Positions 1-7,681 of a DNA stretch of 31,980 nucleotides are shown here, piece after piece. The position numbers and the translations under genes were made by a program. Origin of the DNA: a virus; the IMG/VR virus record IMGVR_UViG_3300025280_004535, positions 1 through 31,980 of that record; one strand, written 5' to 3'. The notes under the pieces are model-generated. The model was not told the origin of the DNA and searched no databases. It was given only the letters and a program-made list of their open reading frames with translations. How positions within the stretch are numbered: the stretch's first letter is position 1; each line of letters starts with the position of its first letter.

Positions 1-558
1 ACTGCTTATCCAGATGAGCAGGGTATATTGTGGGCTACGGAACGAGCAGCAACCGCCAGCAGCTTTGGAATGCAAGAAATATTGGAATGGTCGCCACGAC
101 ATGGAACTCACGCCATTAACCACACTCTTACAAGTTATCATTGGGCGGATGAAGTATATAAAAACTCCAAGATTATAAAAACTCCAAGATTGCCTCCGCA
201 TATTGAAACTGATAATATCAAACTTCTTTGTTTAATTAGAAACTATAAAGAGTGCCTATATAGCCAAATGGTCCAAGATGGATTGACTAATGTGTCGCAA
301 TTAACAATTGATAATTTTTTAACTGACAACCATCTGCCTTCTTATATGAAAATCCTTCAAACATATGATGAATTTCCCAATCAAAAAAAGCTTATTTACT
401 ATGAAGATCTGATGAGCAACACACATGAGATATTGAACGACAGCGTGATTAATTTTGCTAGAAGCGACAATATTGCATATGAGAACGAAATGAAAAAGAA
501 TCTAACAAATTTAAGTGACAATTCACAAAAACACGCATATATCCTTACAAAACTATAG
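1..558 (+). CDS. Sulfotransferase-like protein, 5' partial, N-terminal and middle part (reading frame broken)
   Basis: The frame is open from the first base of the window, so the start and the usual 5'-PSB motif (PKSGNTW) lie upstream. What is visible resembles the third sulfotransferase of this window (13626-14543). A strand ending in KIIKT is followed by the 3'-phosphate loop IRNYKECL (residues about 79-86 of the visible part), then by LIYYEDL, both shared with that paralog. Such enzymes use PAPS to sulfate a sugar or other hydroxyl; the acceptor is unknown. The frame stops at 556-558, just where the paralog continues, and the matching C-terminus is found in the next frame (515-715). This is therefore one gene split by a one-base shift. 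The family is fairly sure; activity as read is doubtful. Confidence 0.6.
   Translation, partial: TAYPDEQGILWATERAATASSFGMQEILEWSPRHGTHAINHTLTSYHWADEVYKNSKIIKTPRLPPHIETDNIKLLCLIRNYKECLYSQMVQDGLTNVSQLTIDNFLTDNHLPSYMKILQTYDEFPNQKKLIYYEDLMSNTHEILNDSVINFARSDNIAYENEMKKNLTNLSDNSQKHAYILTKL
158..191 (+). repeat. Perfect 17-bp tandem duplication inside the first sulfotransferase
   Basis: Bases 158-174 (ATAAAAACTCCAAGATT) are repeated exactly at 175-191. Because 17 is not a multiple of three, the two copies are read in different frames (KNSKI, then IKTPR). It lies in the gene that is also broken downstream. Confidence 0.9.
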
Positions 559-715
559 AAAGGGAGCCGGAAAAGCTCAAACCGGCGGCAATTCTGTAGA
601 CTATTATTCAAATTTATTGTCCACAGAAACAAAAAGATTGCTTGATGAATATGTGCTTGAAAACTATCCCAAATTAACTGAAAAATATCTACAAAGGTAC
701 CAAGAGGCAAAATAA
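515..715 (+). CDS. C-terminal fragment of the same sulfotransferase, +1 frame
   Basis: This frame encodes NYRKGAG followed by a helix-rich end (LLDEYVLENYPKLTEKYLQRY) that resembles the C-terminus of sulfotransferases and the end of the paralog at 13626-14543 (YSKYLERYAEK). The only start in this frame is a GTG at 515, inside the upstream frame and without a clear ribosome site. An independent gene is therefore unlikely. Removing one A from the ACAAAAC run near 549-554 would join the two frames into a continuous protein of about 237 visible residues. The product is best read as the tail of a frameshifted gene, either a real pseudogene or a sequencing/assembly indel. Confidence 0.5.
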   Translation: MTIHKNTHISLQNYRKGAGKAQTGGNSVDYYSNLLSTETKRLLDEYVLENYPKLTEKYLQRYQEAK

Positions 716-717
716 AC

Positions 718-2067
718 ATGTCTGATAAATTAACACAAATTATTGATTTAGTTGAAGAATATATCAACGAGAAAGAGAAAAATGAAACATGGACTCCGGG
801 CGAAGATTGGGTATCTTATTCTGGTCCTATGTACGATAAAGATGAATACATGGCAGCAGTAGAAGTGCTGCTCGGCGGCTGGTTGATTTTTGGGAAACAT
901 TCTAGAGATTTTGAACTTGAGTTTCCAAAACATTTGGGCAAAATGCACGGAAGCCTAACTAATTCGGGCAGTTCCGCCAATCTTTTGATGGTTGCTGCAA
1001 CCAAATCTAGACGATTTCCCAAAAAGTTGAACGACGGTGATAAAATCATAACTCCAGTTGTTTGTTTCCCCACCACGATTAATCCAATTATCCAATCTGG
1101 ATTACAGCCAGTCTTTGTAGACGTTGAAATGCCAAGTCTAAATCTAGACTTAGATAAAGTAGAAGCCGCATTAGAGGCAGATCCGTCAATTAAGGGTATT
1201 ATATTTGCGCATGTATTAGGAAACCCTCCTGATATGGATCGATTAATGCAATTAGTGGAAAAATACGATCTTGTTTTTATGGAAGATTGCTGCGATGCTT
1301 TAGGTTCAACATACGATGGAAGAAAGCTTGGTTCATATGGTATTATGTCAACCTGTTCTTTCTTTCCCGCGCACCACATGACCACAGGAGAAGGCGGATT
1401 TATTGCAACTAATAGCCAAATGATACGCACAATTCTGGCAAGCACAAGAGATTGGGGTCGTGCATGTTATTGTAACACCATGAAACCGGGCTCGGTACTA
1501 GCCGGAACGGCATGTGGTGATAGATTTAAAAATTGGCTCCCCGGTCAGCCCGATGCAATTTATGATCATCGATACGTTTTTGATGAGATCGGATACAATT
1601 TAAAGCCACTAGATTTACAAGCAGCAATGGGCTTACAACAGCTTCAAAAATTGCCCCAACTAGACGAGGCTCGTAGAGCAAATTGGAGCCGTCTGAGGGC
1701 GATTTTCGAGCCGTATGGGCAATACTTTTACTTGCCCGAGGCAACCAAAAAGGCAGATCCATGCTGGTTTGCATTTTTGCTCACAATTAAGGAAGACGCG
1801 CCATTTAATCGAAATGATATTGTATCGCATTTGGAAAATGCTAAAATTCAAACACGATCATATTTCTCTGGCAATATCCTGGCACACCCAGGATATAATC
1901 ATCTAGCAGCGGATTATGACGACATGGGCAAGGCATTTCCAAATGCCAATTTGGTTACGACAAATTCGTTCTTTTTGGGAACCTTTGCGGGTTTAACTCC
2001 AGATAAAATGGATTATATTCAACATACAGTTGATGATTTTTTTAAAAAAATAAGGAAGGTAAAATAA
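718..2067 (+). CDS. rfbH: RfbH/DdhC-type CDP-4-keto-6-deoxyglucose 3-dehydrase (E1) homolog
   Basis: DegT/DnrJ/EryC1-fold enzyme of 449 aa, the usual length for E1. E1 enzymes use PMP and a [2Fe-2S] cluster to remove the C3 hydroxyl of a CDP-4-keto-6-deoxyhexose, a step toward 3,6-dideoxysugars of surface polysaccharides. The diagnostic swap is visible: the PLP lysine of ordinary aminotransferases is replaced by histidine in FPAHHMTTGEGG (H220). Cluster-type cysteines are present at C192, C250, C252 and C266; the last gap is longer than the C-x-C-x7-C I recall for the Yersinia enzyme. ATG at 718 follows a GAGG-like site. The stop overlaps the next start by one base. The usual E3 reductase partner is not in the window. 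The family is sure; the exact sugar is inferred. Confidence 0.87.
   Translation: MSDKLTQIIDLVEEYINEKEKNETWTPGEDWVSYSGPMYDKDEYMAAVEVLLGGWLIFGKHSRDFELEFPKHLGKMHGSLTNSGSSANLLMVAATKSRRFPKKLNDGDKIITPVVCFPTTINPIIQSGLQPVFVDVEMPSLNLDLDKVEAALEADPSIKGIIFAHVLGNPPDMDRLMQLVEKYDLVFMEDCCDALGSTYDGRKLGSYGIMSTCSFFPAHHMTTGEGGFIATNSQMIRTILASTRDWGRACYCNTMKPGSVLAGTACGDRFKNWLPGQPDAIYDHRYVFDEIGYNLKPLDLQAAMGLQQLQKLPQLDEARRANWSRLRAIFEPYGQYFYLPEATKKADPCWFAFLLTIKEDAPFNRNDIVSHLENAKIQTRSYFSGNILAHPGYNHLAADYDDMGKAFPNANLVTTNSFFLGTFAGLTPDKMDYIQHTVDDFFKKIRKVK
1874..1896 (+). repeat. 9-bp perfect inverted repeat within the rfbH-like gene
   Basis: ATATCCTGG (1874-1882) and CCAGGATAT (1888-1896) pair perfectly around a 5-base loop CACAC. 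It is coding sequence and no U-run follows, so it is not a terminator. It may be chance. Confidence 0.5.
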
Positions 2068-3026
2068 TGAGACAGATAAAAATTGTTTATGTTACAGGAT
2101 GTTTAGGGTTTATAGGAGCGTACATAACCAGAAATTGTCTTGCAAGGGGGTGGATGGTCTATGGCATAGATAAAGTATCATATGCATCCAACCCTCGACT
2201 ATTGGAAGAGTTTAGGCAATATCCGAACTTTCACTTTGAACGTGCTGATATTTGCCAACTAGTACATTTATATGATTGTGATTATGTAATAAATTGTGCG
2301 GCAGAATCTCATGTTGGCAACAGCATAGTTAATAGCGATAAGTTTGTTAATAGTAATATAGTAGGGGTAAAAAACTTACTAGATTTGATTCGTTCAAAAC
2401 AAGTCAATTGTAATGAACGTCCGATGTTGTTTCACCTAAGCACAGATGAAGTATATGGCGATGTAAAGAAAGGCGTGCACAAAGAAACAAGTGTTTTGAA
2501 GCCAAGCAACCCTTATTCAGCAGCCAAAGCAGCGGCAGATATGTTAATTCATGCATGGGGTAGAACCTATGGTATTGAATACATAATTCTTAGACCTACT
2601 AACAATTATGGAATTGGTCAATACCCGGAAAAATTAATTCCGCTAAGCGTTAAAAATCTAAGACGCGGCAAGAAAATAAGACTTCATGATCAGGGCAAGC
2701 CATCTAGAAACTGGCTACATGTAGAAGATACCGCAGAAGCGGTTATGGCGATACTTGATGCAGATGTGCGAAATGAAATATTTAATGTTTCTGGAGGCTT
2801 CGAACAAACAAACATTGATACAGTTAAAAAAGTAATTTCCGCTTTCCACAGCCCAGACGAAGACTGGACCAACCATGTAGATTTATCATACGATAGAGAA
2901 GGACAAGATGTAAGATATGCTATTGATGACTCTAAGCTTAGAAAACTAGGATGGGAGCCAGAAAAAGACTTTAATGAAGAAATATATGATATCGTAACAC
3001 ATCATAAAGAAAATTTTAGGTGGTAA
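2067..3026 (+). CDS. NAD-dependent sugar-nucleotide 4,6-dehydratase, RmlB-like (extended SDR)
   Basis: 319-aa extended short-chain dehydrogenase. The Rossmann motif GCLGFIG sits at residues 11-17, AAESHV at 78-83, the Asp-Glu catalytic pair in STDEVYG at 125-131, and the Tyr/Lys pair YSAAK at 150-154. TDE plus AAESHV is typical of dTDP-glucose 4,6-dehydratase, which forms 4-keto-6-deoxy sugars. It is somewhat shorter than standard RmlB, and the sugar and nucleotide are not fixed by the sequence. ATG at 2067 overlaps the rfbH-like stop (TAATG), implying translational coupling. The two enzymes could act in series, since the E1 substrate is a 4-keto-6-deoxyhexose; that would require a CDP-glucose substrate here. 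The family is certain; the substrate is not. Confidence 0.83.
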   Translation: MRQIKIVYVTGCLGFIGAYITRNCLARGWMVYGIDKVSYASNPRLLEEFRQYPNFHFERADICQLVHLYDCDYVINCAAESHVGNSIVNSDKFVNSNIVGVKNLLDLIRSKQVNCNERPMLFHLSTDEVYGDVKKGVHKETSVLKPSNPYSAAKAAADMLIHAWGRTYGIEYIILRPTNNYGIGQYPEKLIPLSVKNLRRGKKIRLHDQGKPSRNWLHVEDTAEAVMAILDADVRNEIFNVSGGFEQTNIDTVKKVISAFHSPDEDWTNHVDLSYDREGQDVRYAIDDSKLRKLGWEPEKDFNEEIYDIVTHHKENFRW

Positions 3027-3030
3027 TTGA

Positions 3031-3909
3031 GTGAGCGACAAAACAACTATTAATCGATTTGATGTAACAGCTTTATATGACAGCTTTGTTGAATCAGCTA
3101 TGGCGTGCCCCGCCCCGGAAGGACCATGGCGCAAGCCAAAGCTTGTAGAATACGTAAGAAACCAGGAAGAATGGGATGGTATTACATATTTTACAGATAA
3201 GTTGTTGCATTTGGCTCCCCAAGTTGAATCAAAATATAAAATTGCAATTCTGATGGAACCGCCAGAATTATTGCCACAAATATATAATATTGTACAACAC
3301 TTTGAAGAACATTATGATTTAATATTTACATATGCAACAGAGCTTGTCGAGCTAAATCCAGAAAAATATATATTTTATCCCGCAGACATGGCTGCGATTG
3401 AAGAAGAAAATTGTAAGATGCACGATAAAACTAAGTTAATATCGATGATTTATTCCAATAAAACAGAATTACCGGGACACCAACTTAGACACATTATTGC
3501 TGATCGGTTTATACCAGTAATAGAATACGATAAAATAGATTTGTATGGCACAGGCACAGACAATCCAATCAAAAATAAATCCGAAGGATGTATTGATTAT
3601 ATGTTTCAAATAGCAATTGAAAACACCAGTCGTAAAAGTTATTTTGCAGACAAGCTTTTAGATTGCTTTATTACAGGGTGCATACCTATTTATTGGGGAT
3701 GTCCCAACATAGATGAATTTTTTGATATACGAGGAATTCTCACGTTTAACAGTTTTGACGAATTAAAAGAAATATTAGAAAACTTAAGCGAGGCACAATA
3801 TTTCTCCATGCTAGAATATGCACAAAACAACTTTAACGTAGCAAATGAAAACTACACCTGTCCAGATGATTATATCTATCAAGAAGTTGTTAAAAGATTA
3901 AATATATGA
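3031..3909 (+). CDS. Glycosyltransferase family 10 (fucosyltransferase)-like protein
   Basis: 292 aa, GTG start at 3031 four bases after the previous stop. The C-terminal half (about 135-235) has the GT10 donor-site pattern: ISMIYSNKT, the IDLYGTG strand, IENT, then a SYFADKLLDCFITGCIPIYW-type segment followed by GCPNI at 203-227. In GT10 enzymes this part binds GDP-fucose; here it fits with Gmd and Fcl encoded later in the same cassette. No signal peptide or membrane segment is seen, so it would act in the cytoplasm on a lipid-linked or soluble acceptor. The N-terminal 60 residues match nothing I recognise. The stop overlaps the next ATG (ATGA). Family call is fairly confident; donor and linkage are inferred. 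Confidence 0.7.
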   Translation: MSDKTTINRFDVTALYDSFVESAMACPAPEGPWRKPKLVEYVRNQEEWDGITYFTDKLLHLAPQVESKYKIAILMEPPELLPQIYNIVQHFEEHYDLIFTYATELVELNPEKYIFYPADMAAIEEENCKMHDKTKLISMIYSNKTELPGHQLRHIIADRFIPVIEYDKIDLYGTGTDNPIKNKSEGCIDYMFQIAIENTSRKSYFADKLLDCFITGCIPIYWGCPNIDEFFDIRGILTFNSFDELKEILENLSEAQYFSMLEYAQNNFNVANENYTCPDDYIYQEVVKRLNI

Positions 3910-4619
3910 GCCATATTGTAATAAGAAATTATGATACAGAAAAATACAATTTTGCATATATGCTGCAAAATTTATATAATGTGAAAAACTTGAATCAAGT
4001 TCATATTCTTGATCCTGAATTGTGTGCTGGAGAATGGGCAGCAGTTCGATTTGACAATGAAGTTAAAACATATTTTCATCAAGTTTTCTATGGCAAGTTA
4101 CGAGAACCTTGGAAAGAGTTTGTAGATGCATATAACAGTTTTGTAGAAAATGAAATTGCTCCCCTGTTCGATGAAGATTTCGTATATCAAACAACACCAT
4201 CATTCCGAGTCCAGGTGCCAAACAATAAAGCAGTTTCATTATGGCATTGTGATAGCGATGAAAGGCACTTGCACCCTCTAGGGGAAATTAATTTTATTGT
4301 TCCAATGACAAAGGCATTTGACACTAATGCCACATGGGCAGAATCTGCACCCGGAAAAAAAGATTTTAAACCAATGGAAATGGAATATGGACAGTTTGCA
4401 CAATTTAATGGAAATCAATGCTTGCATGGAAATAAAATAAATCAAACTGGTATCAGCAGGGTTAGCTTTGATTTTAGGATTATGCCAATGAGCAAATACA
4501 CTCCAGAATTGTGGAATTTAGACGAACGAGCCAACTCAAGATCGGCGGCTGGTACCACTCCAACAAAATTTTTAATTGGTGATTATTATTCACTATACAA
4601 GAAGGTTCAACATGTATGA
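3906..4619 (+). CDS. Putative 2-oxoglutarate/Fe(II) oxygenase, StrG-like
   Basis: 237 aa. A facial-triad pattern can be read: H114-x-D116 in LWHCDSD, H174 in CLHGN, and an arginine in SRVSFDFR (R185 or R191) that could bind 2-oxoglutarate. The layout recalls StrG-like proteins of streptomycin gene clusters and related phytanoyl-CoA-dioxygenase-like folds. Such an enzyme would hydroxylate or otherwise oxidise a sugar or sugar-linked intermediate, though StrG's own role is not well defined. ATG at 3906 overlaps the upstream stop by four bases. It sits between a glycosyltransferase and an aminotransferase, which suits sugar tailoring. The fold is a moderately strong inference from the motif spacing; the substrate is unknown. 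Confidence 0.6.
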   Translation: MSHIVIRNYDTEKYNFAYMLQNLYNVKNLNQVHILDPELCAGEWAAVRFDNEVKTYFHQVFYGKLREPWKEFVDAYNSFVENEIAPLFDEDFVYQTTPSFRVQVPNNKAVSLWHCDSDERHLHPLGEINFIVPMTKAFDTNATWAESAPGKKDFKPMEMEYGQFAQFNGNQCLHGNKINQTGISRVSFDFRIMPMSKYTPELWNLDERANSRSAAGTTPTKFLIGDYYSLYKKVQHV

Positions 4620-5298
4620 GTCGCTAGAAAAAGTAACAAAATTGCTAGAAAATCAGGGATATGAAATCAACGATCCTTGGGATGTTGTAGATGCTTTTGA
4701 GAAAAAAGTCGCAGAGTATGCGGGTAGCAAATATGCAGTTTCGCTAGATAATTGCACAAACGCTTTATTCTTATGTTTAAAATACCTCAATGCCCATGGA
4801 TGGCTCCGCACGGGGCACACTATCACCATACCGTCCAGAACTTATCTTTCTGTTCCAGGAACGATTATTAATGCTGGTTGCGATGTAAAGTTTGAAGATA
4901 TTGAGTGGGATGGCTTATATCAATTAAAGCCATATACTATTTATGACAGCGCAACAAGATTTAGAAAAGGTATGTATGTTAAAGACTCATTTCAATGTTT
5001 GTCTTTTCATATGAAAAAGATCTTGCCTATTGGAAAAGGCGGCATGATTTTAACCAATAGTAAAAAGGCATATGATTGGTTTAAAGTGGCAAGATATGAA
5101 GGGCGTCATATAGAATTGACTTATGAGGATGATAGTTTTGATATGATTGGGTGGAATATGTATATGCCGCCAGAACAAGCCGCAAGGGGCATTATGCTTT
5201 TTGAGGAATGTGCAGAACAGAACGGCGACTGCGGCGGGTCTTGGAGATATAGAGATATATCACAGTTGGATATTTTTAAAAGGGCGGAAAATGAGTAA
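4612..5298 (+). CDS. Short DegT/DnrJ/EryC1/StrS aminotransferase-like protein
   Basis: 228 aa from ATG 4612, chosen because AAGAAGG lies six bases upstream; an upstream TTG at 4576 has no such site. The PLP residues of the DegT family are present: an Asp in YDSA (D112) and the Schiff-base Lys in SFHMKK (K136), then GKGG. Family members usually have about 370-400 residues, so the C-terminal small domain is missing or much reduced here. It could still be a sugar aminotransferase feeding an amino-sugar, or a non-aminating relative. The start overlaps the oxygenase stop, and its own stop overlaps the next start (ATGAGTAA). There is no sign of a frame break: the downstream frame is a different gene. 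Confidence 0.7.
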   Translation: MYESLEKVTKLLENQGYEINDPWDVVDAFEKKVAEYAGSKYAVSLDNCTNALFLCLKYLNAHGWLRTGHTITIPSRTYLSVPGTIINAGCDVKFEDIEWDGLYQLKPYTIYDSATRFRKGMYVKDSFQCLSFHMKKILPIGKGGMILTNSKKAYDWFKVARYEGRHIELTYEDDSFDMIGWNMYMPPEQAARGIMLFEECAEQNGDCGGSWRYRDISQLDIFKRAENE

Positions 5299-7228
5299 AA
5301 AAAACATATATTTATTTGAAATTAATGATATTATTGCAAACCAAATTAAACTCCCATACAGTACTGGTCTTATTTGGTCTTATTGCTTGCAAGACCAAAC
5401 AATAACAGACAATTACAATCTAGATGGATGGTTTTATTACAGGCAAGAAGTAGATGACATTCTATCACAAATAAACAATCCACATATTATTGGATTTAAT
5501 TGTTTTGTTTGGAATTATGAATATAATAAACAAATTGCAGAACTGATCAAGAAGAAATATCCAAACTGTATAATTGTGTTTGGAGGATGGCAAGTTCCCA
5601 TAGCAGATAGAAACCAGGGATTTTTTGTAGACTATCCATATGTCGATATTATTGTCCACGGAGAAGGCGAAATTGCATTTAATGATGTCTTGCTTGAGGC
5701 GCTTAAAGACGAGCCAGATTGGAAATCTATTACAGGATGTTCGATACCTAATGACGATTTAACAACATTTGTTACGCCATCAAGACCCCGTATAGATGAT
5801 ATCGATAAAATGCCGTCCCCCTATTTAAATGGATTGTTCGATGAGCTAGTGGCTAAATGTGATCATGATTATGTATTAGAAACCACTATTGAAACTACAA
5901 GAGGGTGTCCATATGCTTGCACTTTTTGTGAAATTGGAACCAAATATTATAATAAAATAAAAAGGCAATCCTATGAAAAGGTAAAAAAAGAAATTGATTG
6001 GATATCCGATAATAAAGTTGAATTTATTTATAACGCAGATTCGAATTTTGGTTTATTCCCAGAGCATTTGGATGTTACAAAATATATGGTACAGAAAAAG
6101 AAAGAAACAGGATATCCGGCTAAACATCGATGCGATTGGGCGAAAAACAAAGCAGATAAAATTATTCCGTTAGCCAAGATATTTACAGAAGCGGGCATGG
6201 ATAAAGGTATTACAATAGCCTTGCAATCTATGAATCCCAACGTGCTTAAAGCGGTTAAAAGGCAAAATGTAGATAATGGAAAGCTTGAGAAGTTTTTCGA
6301 GATGTATAACGATGAAGAATTAACAAGTTATGTAGAATTAATACTAGGCTTACCAGAAGAAACGTTAGACAGCTTTATGGATGGTGTATGTAAAACAATG
6401 GAACTTGGACAACACAATTACATTGGCATATACTCATTAACAGCATTGCCAAATACTCCGTTTGGAGATCCAGAGTATATTAAACAATATGGCTTGAATG
6501 TTATCAACACATACACGGCTTTTAACCATTATGACATAACGGAAGAAAATGATTTTGAGCGCGAAGATATGATTGCTGGCAGTAATACGATGACATATAA
6601 TGAATATAAAAGAGCACATATTTTTAGATGGGTGGTGATGTTTGGACATTATCTTGGGACAGTTCAATATATCTCAAGATTTTTGCACAATGTGAAAGGC
6701 ATTTCTTATAGAGAGTTTTATGAAGGTTTACTGGAGTACATGTATGACAATCCAGATAGCTTTGTGGGGAAAGAGTTGCAGAAAACAGTTAATAGCTTAG
6801 AGGCAGTCTTGGCAGTGGAACAACCATGGGGCAGAATATTGCCAGATGTAAGGCAAAACTTTGCTTGGGATTTCGAAGAAGCAACTGCAATTAGGGTTTC
6901 TCAAAACAAACAAGAATTTTATGACAATATTAGAGACTTCCTCTCGTCTGCATTTGACATAGAATTGAATTCTGCCATAGACGAATTGTTTGAATATCAA
7001 GTATTGGCACTAATAGATCCTACACGCGAATATCCAGTTAGAAGCGAATTTCAATATAACATTCATGATGTAATTACAAGAAAAAGTCAATTAAAAGAAG
7101 CGCACAGCAAGTTGAATTTTGTTGCTGATAATTATGATGGAGATTATTATCGCTGGGGAATAGAGAAGCTATGGTGGGGCAGACGAGTCGCAGCATGCAA
7201 AACAAAAGTAGAACGTGTCAACATATAA
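5291..7228 (+). CDS. B12-binding-domain radical SAM protein
   Basis: 645 aa from ATG 5291 (GGGCGG upstream; overlap with the aminotransferase stop). A longer frame starting at 5147 is rejected because it runs inside the previous gene. The N-terminal part (about 60-140) is a Rossmann-like B12-binding domain with VFGGWQVP and VHGEGE; no DxHxxG base-off motif is seen. The radical SAM cluster motif CPYACTFC gives C206, C210 and C213, followed by a TIM-barrel-like region up to about 450. The last 200 residues are unassigned. Relatives include C-, P- and S-methylases and other radical rearrangement enzymes. Within this cassette, modification of a sugar or aglycone is plausible, but the reaction cannot be told. 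Confidence 0.82.
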   Translation: MSKKNIYLFEINDIIANQIKLPYSTGLIWSYCLQDQTITDNYNLDGWFYYRQEVDDILSQINNPHIIGFNCFVWNYEYNKQIAELIKKKYPNCIIVFGGWQVPIADRNQGFFVDYPYVDIIVHGEGEIAFNDVLLEALKDEPDWKSITGCSIPNDDLTTFVTPSRPRIDDIDKMPSPYLNGLFDELVAKCDHDYVLETTIETTRGCPYACTFCEIGTKYYNKIKRQSYEKVKKEIDWISDNKVEFIYNADSNFGLFPEHLDVTKYMVQKKKETGYPAKHRCDWAKNKADKIIPLAKIFTEAGMDKGITIALQSMNPNVLKAVKRQNVDNGKLEKFFEMYNDEELTSYVELILGLPEETLDSFMDGVCKTMELGQHNYIGIYSLTALPNTPFGDPEYIKQYGLNVINTYTAFNHYDITEENDFEREDMIAGSNTMTYNEYKRAHIFRWVVMFGHYLGTVQYISRFLHNVKGISYREFYEGLLEYMYDNPDSFVGKELQKTVNSLEAVLAVEQPWGRILPDVRQNFAWDFEEATAIRVSQNKQEFYDNIRDFLSSAFDIELNSAIDELFEYQVLALIDPTREYPVRSEFQYNIHDVITRKSQLKEAHSKLNFVADNYDGDYYRWGIEKLWWGRRVAACKTKVERVNI

Positions 7229-7231
7229 ATT

Positions 7232-7681
7232 ATGTCAGATAAATGGACTTGGAAAACAGCACATCAGTCCCCAGGTGCGGGAATTATTATTGTTAAACAA
7301 ATATCAAATGAATGGAAAATATTAGGAATGTGGTGCCGAGGAGGATACGATATTCCCAAAGGACATACAGAAGAAAACGAATCTGCTTTAGAAACCGCAA
7401 TACGAGAATGTCGAGAAGAAGTCAATATTACAAATTTAAAGTTTACATGGGGTATAAAAAAAATAATATTAAACAAATTAACGGTCTACATTGCCGAAAC
7501 AGAGGAACCGGCAGAAATTGTTCCCAATGATAAAACCGGAATTTATGAACATGAATTTTTCCATTGGTTAGATTGGAATACAATGTACAAAAGCACATAT
7601 CATTATCTTAAGCCAGCAATTATTTGGGCTAAAGATTTGATTTATTTAGAGGATAAAAATAGTGAAATTACAAATACGTGA
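7232..7681 (+). CDS. Nudix hydrolase
   Basis: 149 aa. The Nudix box spans residues 44-66, with G44, E50, R58-E59 and E62-E63 in place; the usual late glycine is asparagine (N65). These enzymes hydrolyse nucleoside diphosphates linked to another moiety using Mg2+. In a nucleotide-sugar cassette it may act on NDP-sugars or on a damaged nucleotide, but phages also carry Nudix enzymes for general nucleotide pools. ATG at 7232 follows the previous stop by three bases. The 3' end overlaps the next gene by 20 bases. Confidence 0.85.
   Translation: MSDKWTWKTAHQSPGAGIIIVKQISNEWKILGMWCRGGYDIPKGHTEENESALETAIRECREEVNITNLKFTWGIKKIILNKLTVYIAETEEPAEIVPNDKTGIYEHEFFHWLDWNTMYKSTYHYLKPAIIWAKDLIYLEDKNSEITNT

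Noticed and set aside
816-1445. 209-aa minus-strand open frame inside the rfbH-like gene
   Set aside because: Antisense to a gene with clear catalytic motifs; no recognisable domain and no promoter or ribosome site.
5147-5290. N-terminal extension of the radical SAM protein
   Set aside because: Runs inside the aminotransferase gene; ATG 5291 has a ribosome site and the usual stop-start overlap.
7224-7231. TATAAATT, one base from the T4 late promoter
   Set aside because: It touches the Nudix start codon, leaving no room for a transcript start and ribosome site.
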